In this document: positions 57,365 to 64,000 of the stretch, one piece after another | Layout: the number at the start of each line of letters is the position of its first letter | How positions within the stretch are numbered: the first letter of the stretch is position 1 | From: Rhizobium sp. CF122 | GTDB taxonomy: Bacteria > Pseudomonadota > Alphaproteobacteria > Rhizobiales > Rhizobiaceae | Direction of reading: 5' to 3' | Length of the DNA: 64,000 bases | Assembly: GCF_000282035.1 (NCBI RefSeq) | Contig: NZ_AKKA01000070.1 | Location: 1 to 64,000 of the forward strand | The notes under the pieces: model-generated | What the model saw: only the letters and a program-made list of their open reading frames with translations | What the model was told of the DNA's origin: nothing | Database searches by the model: none | Translations under genes and position numbers: made by a program

Positions 57365-58369
57365 TCATGCCCGCGGCACGTCGAAGACTTCGCCTGCCCT
57401 GAGCGGTCGGAACCGTTCCGGCGATATGCCGCGCTCGGTCATGGCCGCTTCCAGCGCCTTGAGCGGCGCATCGATCGCCTCGTCAGTCAGCTGGAACGTC
57501 GCAAAGTGATGCCCGGCCACATAGGCCGCATTGGCCAACTGCATGCCCATCACCGCTTCCGCAGGATTCTGATGCTGGCCCTTCATGAACCAGCGCGGCT
57601 CGTATGCCCCGAAAGGCAGGATGGCGAGGCGAAAGGCGCCATGCATTTGCCGCGCCGCCTCATAGTTGACACCGCCGTGAAAGCCCGTGTCCCCGACATG
57701 GTAGATCTTCCCGGCCGGTGTCGACAGGACGAAGGCCGCCCACAGCGCCATACGACGGTCGCCAGTGCCGCGTGCGGACCAATGATGCACCGGCTCGGCA
57801 TCGATCGCGATACCCGCAAGGGATATGCGCTCGCCCCAATCCATCGCCGTCACCTGTATGTCGGGCACGGCGCGGCGGATGATTGTATCGTTGCCAAGTG
57901 GCGTCACGACATGCGGCCGATGCTTTGCCTGCAAGCGCTTGAGCGTCGCGACATCAAGATGGTCGTAGTGATTGTGGGAAACAAACACGAGATCGATCGG
58001 GGGTAGATCGTCGAATGCGATGCCCGGTGCAACGGCGCGCTTCGGGCCGGCAAAGGTGAAGGGGCTGGCGCGCTCGGACCAAACCGGGTCCGTGAGGATG
58101 TTAAGTCCCGCGACCTGCACCAACAGTGTCGCATGACCGACCATGGTTACCCGCAGATCGCCACCATTCACGCGCAGATCGGGTTTTGCTGGTGCGAACG
58201 GGCTCGGAACCGACTTCGGCCAGCGATCGCGGCCGCCGCCGAACTGCCACCGCATCAGGTCTCGAAAGCCGAGAGGCTCGATACCATCCGGATTGAAGAA
58301 GTGCGTGCCGTCGAAGTGATCGGAGACAGGCCCCTGATAGTAGGGATTGCGTCGTTTGGCCGTGGGCAT
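57365..58369 (-). CDS. MBL-fold metal-dependent hydrolase (NAPE-PLD/UlaG-like)
   Basis: The 334-residue protein has the metallo-beta-lactamase fold with the zinc motif VSHNHYDHLDVATLKRL (HxHxDH) at about residues 128-145, preceded by LRVTMVGHATLLVQVAGLNILTDPVWSERASPFTF, and the later metal ligands in HVGDTGFHGG. This matches the N-acyl-phosphatidylethanolamine phospholipase D-like group. The substrate is unknown. Its stop is adjacent to the convergent EF-G-like gene. Confidence 0.92.
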   Translation of the reverse strand: MPTAKRRNPYYQGPVSDHFDGTHFFNPDGIEPLGFRDLMRWQFGGGRDRWPKSVPSPFAPAKPDLRVNGGDLRVTMVGHATLLVQVAGLNILTDPVWSERASPFTFAGPKRAVAPGIAFDDLPPIDLVFVSHNHYDHLDVATLKRLQAKHRPHVVTPLGNDTIIRRAVPDIQVTAMDWGERISLAGIAIDAEPVHHWSARGTGDRRMALWAAFVLSTPAGKIYHVGDTGFHGGVNYEAARQMHGAFRLAILPFGAYEPRWFMKGQHQNPAEAVMGMQLANAAYVAGHHFATFQLTDEAIDAPLKALEAAMTERGISPERFRPLRAGEVFDVPRA

Positions 58370-58674
58370 GCAAGAGCGATTCCGTTGAAGAGAAAGCAGA
58401 TCTGGGATTGGGCGCGCGGTTTTGAAAGGTCGAAACGCCGTCTTTTCTCGACCTTGCCTTGACTCCCGGCGCTTTTTCCTGTTTACCGCCGCTCAATCTG
58501 CGACGAGCTTCAAGACTCGAGCCACCGACCGGGACCCGCAAAGGTATAAACTGATCCCGGAGGTCCACACCCGACAGCGCGATGCGCCCTCGGGTGCTTT
58601 TTGGCTTTGCGTCTTGTTTTCGTCAAGGAAAAGCACAAGGTTTCCGTCATCCCGGAAATCACAAGGAAGAGCCG
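58370..58674. promoter_or_regulatory. Intergenic region upstream of ffh with a leader hairpin
   Basis: This 305-nt region holds the promoters of ffh (rightward) and the MBL gene (leftward). A -35-like CTTGAC lies at 58458-58463, with a poor -10 partner. Further right are a small stem, CCGGGA...TCCCGG (58529-58560), and a strong terminator-like hairpin (58568-58602). The whole region may encode a small RNA or attenuated leader ahead of ffh. No 4.5S RNA-like sequence was found in it. Confidence 0.5.
58568..58602 (+). terminator. Terminator-like hairpin in the ffh leader
   Basis: CACCCGA (58568-58574) and TCGGGTG (58590-58596) form a perfect 7-bp stem enclosing a second GCGC-GAT-GCGC stem. It is followed by C and TTTTT (58598-58602). 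It lies 73 nt before the ffh start codon, so it would stop transcription before ffh unless read through. Confidence 0.7.
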
Positions 58675-60249
58675 ATGTTTGAAAACCTCCAGGACCGTCT
58701 TGGATCCATTCTGAATGGACTGACAGGCCGTGGCGCGCTTTCGGAAGGCGATGTTTCTGCAGCGCTGCGCGAGGTTCGCCGTGCCTTGCTGGAAGCAGAC
58801 GTGGCGCTCGATGTCGTGCGCTCATTCACCGACCGCGTCCGCGAAAAGGCCGTCGGCGCCGAGATCCTGAAGTCGATCAAGCCTGGCCAAATGGTCGTCA
58901 AAATCGTCCACGACGAGCTGATCGAGATGCTCGGCGGCGAGGGCGTCGGCGTTGATCTGCATGCAGCGGCCCCCGTCGTCATCATGATGGTCGGCCTGCA
59001 GGGCTCCGGTAAGACGACGACAACGGCGAAAATCGCCAAGCGGCTCACCGACCGCGAAAAGAAAAAGGTGCTGATGGCATCGCTCGATACGCGCCGTCCG
59101 GCTGCGCAAGAGCAGCTTCGCCAGCTCGGTGTCCAGACGAGCATCGACACGCTTCCCGTGATATCAGGCCAGTCGCCGACCGACATCGCCGCCCGCGCCG
59201 TGCAGGCAGCCAAGCTCGGCGGCCATGATGTCGTCATCCTCGACACCGCCGGCCGCACGCATATCGACGAGCCCTTGATGGTCGAAATGGCCGACATCAA
59301 GAAGAAGTCGAACCCGCATGAAATTCTACTGGTCGCAGACTCGCTGACCGGTCAGGACGCCGTCAACCTCGCCCGCAATTTCGACGAACGCGTCGGCATC
59401 ACCGGCCTCGTGCTGACCCGCATGGACGGCGACGGCCGCGGCGGTGCGGCGCTTTCAATGCGCGCGGTGACCGGCAAGCCGATCAAGCTCATCGGTGTCG
59501 GCGAGCGCATGGGCGAACTCGAGGAGTTCCATCCCCGCCGTATCGCTGATCGCATCCTCGGCATGGGTGACATCGTTTCGCTGGTCGAGCGCGCTGCCGA
59601 AAACATCGACGCCGAGAAGGCGGCCGCCATGGCCGCCAAGATGGCCAAGGGCAAGTTCGACCTCAACGATCTCGCCGACCAGCTGCGCCAGATGCAGAAG
59701 ATGGGGGGCATGGGCGGCATCATGAGCATGATGCCCGGCATGGCAGGGATGAAGGACAAGATGGCCTCGGCCGGCCTCAATGACAGCCTGTTCGGCCGCC
59801 AGCTCGCCATCATCGGCTCGATGACCAAGGCCGAACGCGCCAACCCGGATATTCTCAAGCATTCGCGCAAGAAGCGCATCGCCGCCGGCTCAGGCACCGA
59901 TGCCGCCGACATCAACAAGCTTCTGAAGATGCACCGCCAGATGGCGGACATGATGAAGATGATGGGCGGCAAGGGTAAGGGCGGCCTGATGAAGCAGATG
60001 ATGGGCGGTCTCGCCGGCAAGATGGGCCTCGGTGGCCTCGGCGGTGGCATGCCCGATCTTTCGAACATCGACCCCAAGCAGCTCGAAGCGCTCCAGAAGC
60101 AGGCTGAAGCTGCCGGTCTCGGAAAGCCGGGCGGTGGCTTGCCTGGCCTCGGCGGAATGTCGGGTGGTTTGCCGGGCCTGGGCGGCGCCAAGCTCCCTGG
60201 CCTTGGCAGCGGTTTCCCGGGTCTGCCCGGCTTGCCGAAGAAAAAGTGA
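58675..60249 (+). CDS. ffh: Signal recognition particle protein Ffh
   Basis: Ffh binds signal sequences and 4.5S RNA and delivers ribosomes to FtsY. The 524-residue protein has the NG domain (GLQGSGKTTTTAKIAKRL G1, DTRRPAAQEQL, DTAGRTHID G3, TRMDGDGRGGAALS G4) and a Met-rich M domain (about 320-440, with FDLNDLADQLRQMQKMGGMGGIMSMMPGM). A Gly/Leu/Pro-rich tail (about 485-524, repeats of PGLGG) is unusual. ATG 58675 follows AAGGAAG. Chorismate mutase and rpsP come next on the same strand. Confidence 0.96.
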   Translation: MFENLQDRLGSILNGLTGRGALSEGDVSAALREVRRALLEADVALDVVRSFTDRVREKAVGAEILKSIKPGQMVVKIVHDELIEMLGGEGVGVDLHAAAPVVIMMVGLQGSGKTTTTAKIAKRLTDREKKKVLMASLDTRRPAAQEQLRQLGVQTSIDTLPVISGQSPTDIAARAVQAAKLGGHDVVILDTAGRTHIDEPLMVEMADIKKKSNPHEILLVADSLTGQDAVNLARNFDERVGITGLVLTRMDGDGRGGAALSMRAVTGKPIKLIGVGERMGELEEFHPRRIADRILGMGDIVSLVERAAENIDAEKAAAMAAKMAKGKFDLNDLADQLRQMQKMGGMGGIMSMMPGMAGMKDKMASAGLNDSLFGRQLAIIGSMTKAERANPDILKHSRKKRIAAGSGTDAADINKLLKMHRQMADMMKMMGGKGKGGLMKQMMGGLAGKMGLGGLGGGMPDLSNIDPKQLEALQKQAEAAGLGKPGGGLPGLGGMSGGLPGLGGAKLPGLGSGFPGLPGLPKKK

Positions 60250-60264
60250 AGGGTCGCTTAGAAG

Positions 60265-60585
60265 ATGATTGATCCTGAAATCAAAGCCCAGCTTTCGAAC
60301 TATCGCCAGTCGATCGACAACATCGACGCGGCGCTGGTCCACATCCTGGCCGAACGGTTCCGCTGCACCAAAGAGGTCGGCGTTCTCAAGGCCAAGTACA
60401 AGTTGCCGCCGGCCGATCCGGCGCGCGAAGAATACCAGATCGAACGCCTCCGCCGCCTGGCGAAGGATGCCAATCTGGATCCGGATTTCGCCGAGAAGTT
60501 CTTGAACTTCGTCATCAAGGAAGTCATCCGGCATCATGAGCAGATCGCTGCAGACCACGCCGAAAACGGCGCCGCAGCAAAATGA
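60265..60585 (+). CDS. Chorismate mutase (AroQ class, monofunctional)
   Basis: Chorismate mutase converts chorismate to prephenate for Phe and Tyr. The 106-residue helical protein fits the AroQ-gamma/beta-like fold: [79 protein letters not shown], with catalytic Arg and Lys in [12 protein letters not shown]. It lies 15 nt after ffh and is followed by rpsP; this order is common in rhizobia. Confidence 0.93.
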   Translation: MIDPEIKAQLSNYRQSIDNIDAALVHILAERFRCTKEVGVLKAKYKLPPADPAREEYQIERLRRLAKDANLDPDFAEKFLNFVIKEVIRHHEQIAADHAENGAAAK

Positions 60586-60634
60586 ACCATACCGCCGGAT
60601 CAGGCGGTCCAGAAAAGTCCAAGGAGTAAAGAAA

Positions 60635-61003
60635 ATGGCACTGAAAATTCGTCTCGCCCGCGGTGGTTCCAAGAAGCGCCCGTACTACCACATCGTTCTC
60701 GCCGACGCCCGTTCGCCGCGCGATGGCCGCTTCCTGGAAAACCTCGGTTCCTGGAACCCGATGCTTGCCAAGGACAACGACGCTCGCATCACGCTGAACA
60801 ACGACCGCATCAAGCACTGGCTTGAGCAGGGCGCACAGCCGACCGACCGCGTTCTGCGTTTCCTCAACGAAGCCGGCCTCGCAAAGCGAGACGCCAAGAA
60901 CAACCCGGTCAAGGCAAAGCCGGGCAAGAAGGCCCAGGAGCGCGCTGCTGAAAAGGCTCAGAAGGCCGCCGACGCCGCCGAAGCTGCTGCTTCCGCAGAA
61001 TAA
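60635..61003 (+). CDS. rpsP: 30S ribosomal protein S16
   Basis: The 122-residue protein opens [42 protein letters not shown], the S16 signature, and ends in an Ala/Lys/Glu-rich tail beyond the usual 80-90 residues, as is common in alphaproteobacteria. AAGGAG lies 9 nt upstream of the ATG. It is the last gene before a strong terminator that separates it from rimM. Confidence 0.97.
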   Translation: MALKIRLARGGSKKRPYYHIVLADARSPRDGRFLENLGSWNPMLAKDNDARITLNNDRIKHWLEQGAQPTDRVLRFLNEAGLAKRDAKNNPVKAKPGKKAQERAAEKAQKAADAAEAAASAE

Positions 61004-61023
61004 TCGGGGACTTTCCCTTATCG

Positions 61024-61058
61024 AACGGGCGGCATGGCGACATGCCGCCCGTTTTCGT
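61024..61058 (+). terminator. Strong terminator between rpsP and rimM
   Basis: AACGGGCGGCATG (61024-61036) and CATGCCGCCCGTT (61041-61053) form a 13-bp perfect stem with a GCGA tetraloop, followed by TTCGTTT. It lies 20 nt after the rpsP stop and 63 nt before rimM. Confidence 0.8.
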
Positions 61059-61120
61059 TTCCATTCCACCGCACTTCGTTTAAGAGAAGCCCAGATTTGC
61101 GGCTTCATGTGAAGGACGTC

Positions 61121-61690
61121 ATGGCAAAGCTTGAAAATCCGGTTCTGATGGCAACGATCGGTGGCGCCCAAGGGCTGCGCGGCGAAGTGCGCGCCAAGGC
61201 CTACACCGCCGACCCGACCGCGCTCGGCGATTACGGCAACCTGCACAGCCTCGATGGGCGCACCTTCGAGATTCTCGATATCCGCGAGATGAAGAACGTC
61301 GTCGTCGTTCGCTTCCGCGGCATCAACGACCGCAATGCTGCTGAGGCGCTGAACGGGCTGGAGCTCTACATCGAGCGCGATAACCTGCCGGATGAGGAGC
61401 TTGAGGAAGATGAATTCTTCTACGCCGATCTCGAGGGACTGGAAGCGCTCGACGACCAAGGCGTCAGCTACGGCACCGTGACCGGCGTCTTCGACTTCGG
61501 CGCCGGCGATCTCCTGGAATTGAAGGGACCGGGCAAACGCCCGGTACTGATCCCCTTCTCTGAGGCCTCAGTCCTCGATATCGACCTCGAGGGTGGCAGG
61601 ATCACGATCGATCCGCTGGCTGCCGGCCTCGTCGATACCGAGGATGACAGCGCGAAATTCACGTCCGACACGCCGAAAAAGAAGAAGTGA
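61121..61690 (+). CDS. rimM: Ribosome maturation factor RimM
   Basis: RimM assists 30S assembly around S19. The 189-residue protein has the RimM N-domain ([27 protein letters not shown]) and the C-terminal PRC-barrel ([59 protein letters not shown]). ATG 61121 follows GAAGGA. Its stop overlaps a possible GTG start of trmD; the likely trmD ATG lies 8 nt after the stop. Confidence 0.95.
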   Translation: MAKLENPVLMATIGGAQGLRGEVRAKAYTADPTALGDYGNLHSLDGRTFEILDIREMKNVVVVRFRGINDRNAAEALNGLELYIERDNLPDEELEEDEFFYADLEGLEALDDQGVSYGTVTGVFDFGAGDLLELKGPGKRPVLIPFSEASVLDIDLEGGRITIDPLAAGLVDTEDDSAKFTSDTPKKKK

Positions 61691-61698
61691 GGCCGCCG

Positions 61699-62379
61699 AT
61701 GGCGTTCCGCGCGACCGTGCTGACCCTTTACCCGGAGATGTTTCCGGGTCATCTCGGCTACTCCCTCGCCGGCAAGGCGATGGAGCGTGACCAATGGTCG
61801 CTCGATACCGTGCAGATCCGCGATTTTGCCACTGACAAACATCGCACCGTCGATGATACACCCGCTGGTGGCGGCGCTGGCATGGTGCTGAAACCCGATG
61901 TTCTCGCCCGCGCCATCGACAGTGCTTCCAAGAACGACAGCCGGCCACGCCTGCTGATGAGCCCGCGCGGCAAGCCGCTGACACAGGAGCGCGTGCGCGA
62001 ACTCGCATCCGGTGATGGCGTCATCATCGTCTGCGGCCGCTTCGAGGGCGTCGATCAGCGCGTTATCGATGCGCGTGAATTGGAGGAAGTCTCGATCGGT
62101 GACTACGTGCTCTCAGGGGGCGAACCGGCGGCGCTGACCGTACTCGATGCGATCGTCCGTATTCTGCCTGGCGTCATGGGCAACGATCTTTCCGGACTGC
62201 ATGAAAGCTTCGAAGGCGGCCTGCTTGAGCATCCGCACTACACCCGGCCGCAGGAATGGGAGGGTCGGGAAATTCCAGCGATCCTCACATCTGGCAATCA
62301 CGGCGCGATCGACAAATGGCGCCGCGAGCAGGCACTGCAACTAACCCGGGAACGACGCCCGGACCTGCTGGACGAATAA
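61699..62379 (+). CDS. trmD: tRNA (guanine-N1)-methyltransferase
   Basis: TrmD methylates G37 of tRNAs reading CNN codons, preventing frameshifts. The 226-residue SPOUT enzyme has [45 protein letters not shown], and the trefoil-knot SAM site [29 protein letters not shown] 61699 has GAGG 7 nt upstream; a GTG at 61687 is possible. It follows rimM and precedes rplS, the usual order. Confidence 0.96.
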   Translation: MAFRATVLTLYPEMFPGHLGYSLAGKAMERDQWSLDTVQIRDFATDKHRTVDDTPAGGGAGMVLKPDVLARAIDSASKNDSRPRLLMSPRGKPLTQERVRELASGDGVIIVCGRFEGVDQRVIDARELEEVSIGDYVLSGGEPAALTVLDAIVRILPGVMGNDLSGLHESFEGGLLEHPHYTRPQEWEGREIPAILTSGNHGAIDKWRREQALQLTRERRPDLLDE

Positions 62380-62444
62380 GAGATGGCCGGCCGCCAGGCA
62401 TCCACATTTAACGGTCGGGTTGACAAAATTTCCGGGCCGAAGGG

Positions 62445-62473
62445 GTGACAAAGCCTGCGCAATACGGTATGCG
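62445..62473 (+). promoter_or_regulatory. Candidate sigma-70 promoter of rplS
   Basis: GTGACA (62445-62450) and TATGCG (62468-62473) are separated by 17 nt, fitting the vegetative spacing. A perfect hairpin, ATGGGA-AAAC-TCCCAT (62484-62499), follows directly and would lie at the start of the leader. The 240-nt gap before rplS suggests its own promoter. Confidence 0.4.
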
Positions 62474-62619
62474 CACGCCCGGAATGGGAAAACTCCCATC
62501 AACCACGTAAAGAAAAACAGACGAATTCGCTCCTGCCCTCACCGGCAAATATCTGCGGCTCGACCAAGGATAGATCGTTCAGAGCGCTCTGGCTGTTGAA
62601 CCAACAAAGAGGTTGAGTC

Positions 62620-63156
62620 ATGAACATCATTCAGCAGCTTGAGGCCGAACAGGTCGCCAAGATCGAAGCCCAGCGCACGCTTCCGGAATTCTCCCCGGGC
62701 GATACCCTTCGCGTCAACGTTCGCGTCAAGGAAGGTAATCGTACCCGCGTACAGGCCTACGAAGGCGTTTGCATCGCTCGCTCCGGCGGCGGCTTGCAGG
62801 AGAACTTCACTGTTCGCAAGATCTCCTACGGCGAAGGCGTCGAGCGCGTATTCCCGGTCTACTCCCCGGCTATCGAAAGCGTAGAAGTCGTTCGCCGCGG
62901 TAAGGTCCGTCGCGCGAAGCTCTACTACCTGCGCGACCGTCGCGGCAAGTCGGCTCGTATCGTCGAGAACACCGGCACCCGCGCCCGCAAGCTGAACGAC
63001 GCCGAGCGTCAGGCCGTTGCCGAGGAAAAGGCACGTCTGGAAGCCGAAAAGGTTGCAGCAGCTCAGGCGCTCGCAGCCGAAAAGGCAGCTCAGGAAGCCG
63101 CCGAAGCCAAGGCAGCAGCAGAAGCTGCCGCAGCGGCTGAGCCGGCAGCAGAATAA
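62620..63156 (+). CDS. rplS: 50S ribosomal protein L19
   Basis: L19 sits at the 30S-50S interface. The core (about residues 1-120) has [37 protein letters not shown] and [13 protein letters not shown], the family signature. Residues about 125-178 form an Ala/Glu/Lys-rich extension, predicted helical, much longer than in E. coli (115 residues) but shared by many alphaproteobacteria. A GAGG ribosome site precedes the ATG. Confidence 0.97.
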   Translation: MNIIQQLEAEQVAKIEAQRTLPEFSPGDTLRVNVRVKEGNRTRVQAYEGVCIARSGGGLQENFTVRKISYGEGVERVFPVYSPAIESVEVVRRGKVRRAKLYYLRDRRGKSARIVENTGTRARKLNDAERQAVAEEKARLEAEKVAAAQALAAEKAAQEAAEAKAAAEAAAAAEPAAE

Positions 63157-63180
63157 GTTTCAATCCTTAGCGATTGTCGG

Positions 63181-63209
63181 AAAAGGCGGCTTCTGGGCCG
63201 CCTTTTTTT
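63181..63209 (+). terminator. Rho-independent terminator after rplS
   Basis: GGCGGC (63185-63190) and GCCGCC (63197-63202), extended by AAAA/TTTT, form a stem with a 6-nt loop, followed by a run of seven T residues. It lies 24 nt after the rplS stop codon. Confidence 0.93.
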
Positions 63210-63373
63210 GTTGCGCGCAATAGAGCGCCACTGCACTCCGACAGCGTCCCGGGCGATCTCCGGTCCTTTACGAGCCATTGTCCGAAAATTCCGAACAGCC
63301 CGTGCGGAATGTATGCCGTTATCGCCGGAGCGAACCTGCTCTATTTCTACCCCGTCTTTAAACGGAGTAGACC

Positions 63374-64000
63374 ATGTCCAACCTTGAAAAATCGGGCACA
63401 TTCACACTCGGCGACCGCACGGTGACGCGGCTCGGTTACGGTGCCATGCAGCTTGCTGGCAAGGGCGTCTTCGGGCCACCGAAGGACCGCGCCGAATCGA
63501 TAGCTGTGCTGCGCGAAGCGGTCGAAAGCGGCGTCAACCATATCGACACCAGCGATTTCTACGGTCCGCACATCACCAACCAGATCATTAGGGAGGCGCT
63601 GCACCCTTATAAGAGTGATCTTGTGATCGTCACGAAGATTGGAGCAACGCGTGGCCTAGACGCGTCGTGGAATCCGGCCTTCACAAAAGAAGCACTGACG
63701 CAGGCGATCCATGACAACCTTGAGAATCTCGGCCTTGACGTGATCGATGTGGTCAATCTACGAGCCATATTCGATGTCCATGGCCCTGCCGAAGGATCTC
63801 TAGAAGAACCGTTGACCGTCCTCGCCGATCTTCAGCGCCAGGGTCTCATCAAACACATTGGCCTCTCCAATGTCACCGCCAAGCAAATCGCGGACGGGCG
63901 AAGGATTACCGAGATCGTCTGCGTTCAAAACCAGTATAACCTTGCGCTTCGCGGGGATGACGCGCTGATCGAACAGCTTGCGGTGGAAGGGACTGCCTAC
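63374..64000 (+). CDS. Aldo/keto reductase, N-terminal part (runs off the window)
   Basis: The first 209 codons are visible. The AKR barrel is clear: TRLGYGAMQLAGKG, NHIDTSDFYGPHITNQIIREAL with the catalytic Asp and Tyr, and VIVTKIGA with the catalytic Lys, then HIGLSNVTAKQIADGR and VQNQYNL for cofactor binding. The usual catalytic His after strand 4 is replaced in DVVNLRAIF. These enzymes reduce aldehydes or ketones with NADPH; the substrate is unknown. CGGAG precedes the ATG. Confidence 0.92.
   Translation, partial: MSNLEKSGTFTLGDRTVTRLGYGAMQLAGKGVFGPPKDRAESIAVLREAVESGVNHIDTSDFYGPHITNQIIREALHPYKSDLVIVTKIGATRGLDASWNPAFTKEALTQAIHDNLENLGLDVIDVVNLRAIFDVHGPAEGSLEEPLTVLADLQRQGLIKHIGLSNVTAKQIADGRRITEIVCVQNQYNLALRGDDALIEQLAVEGTAY

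Noticed and set aside
58370-58674. 4.5S (SRP) RNA gene next to ffh
   Set aside because: I looked for the conserved SRP RNA tip sequence and did not find it; the hairpin here is terminator-like.

Overview
The window is a 64 kb piece of an alphaproteobacterial chromosome, almost certainly from Rhizobium or a close relative in the Rhizobiaceae. This rests on gene content and order (sdhC-sdhD-sdhA, tsaD-gpsA, hemC-hemD-mitofilin-hemY, acnA beside ccmABCDG, ftsY-mtaB-dapF, ffh-chorismate mutase-rpsP-rimM-trmD-rplS), on GC-rich codon use, and on rhizobium-type families (invasion-associated locus B, DUF2794, DUF2585, DUF1223). It is core chromosome: no insertion sequence, prophage, CRISPR array, tRNA or rRNA gene was seen.

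Layout. 1-2.4 kb: start of sdhA with sdhD and sdhC (minus), a secreted Gly/Tyr-rich protein, then a methyltransferase. 2.4-11.7 kb: a tightly packed minus-strand group (EVE, YciI, gpsA, tsaD) diverging from a plus-strand heme and membrane group (hemC, hemD, a Mic60-like mitofilin protein, hemY) followed by TerB, a glutamine amidotransferase and a Rid protein. 11.7-17.7 kb: an MFS exporter, YggT, DUF167, inorganic pyrophosphatase, an 883-residue adenylation/carrier/acyltransferase fusion and a GNAT enzyme. 17.8-29.4 kb: typA, phoD, M3 peptidase, a small protein of unknown function, two LysE exporters, a Bcr/CflA-type MFS, argG and an SDR. 29.4-33.5 kb: an ABC transporter of the TrpXYZ type (substrate unknown) and rlmN. 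33.7-43 kb: IalB, an ECF sigma factor without a neighbouring anti-sigma gene, YkvA, pterin dehydratase, low-Mr phosphatase, thpR, tesA diverging from ybbA-ybbP, a Bax-inhibitor-1 protein, a GNAT and DUF2794. 43-51.4 kb: DUF1223, acnA, ccmABCDG, DUF2585 and YciB. 51.4-64 kb: ftsY, mtaB, dapF, a divergent EF-G-like GTPase, an MBL-fold hydrolase, ffh, chorismate mutase, rpsP, rimM, trmD, rplS and the start of an aldo/keto reductase.

Functional threads. Respiration and heme: SDH, aconitase, HemC/HemD and cytochrome c maturation lie in one window. Protein targeting and translation: both SRP GTPases (FtsY and Ffh) are here, with ribosomal proteins, RimM, TrmD, TsaD, MtaB, RlmN, BipA and an EF-G paralogue.

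Nothing here is a clear-cut new defence or mobile system. The most interesting signals are: three exact TTAA-N7-TTAAC (CtrA-type) boxes upstream of small or unknown genes; the adenylation-carrier-acyltransferase fusion; the Mic60-like gene in the heme operon; a ppa terminator embedded in the DUF167 coding sequence; a terminator-like hairpin in the ffh leader and another between rpsP and rimM; a cluster of three stem-loops near 43.2 kb; a candidate ybhL leader; and a divergent EF-G paralogue. All functional calls come from reading the sequence; no database search was run.
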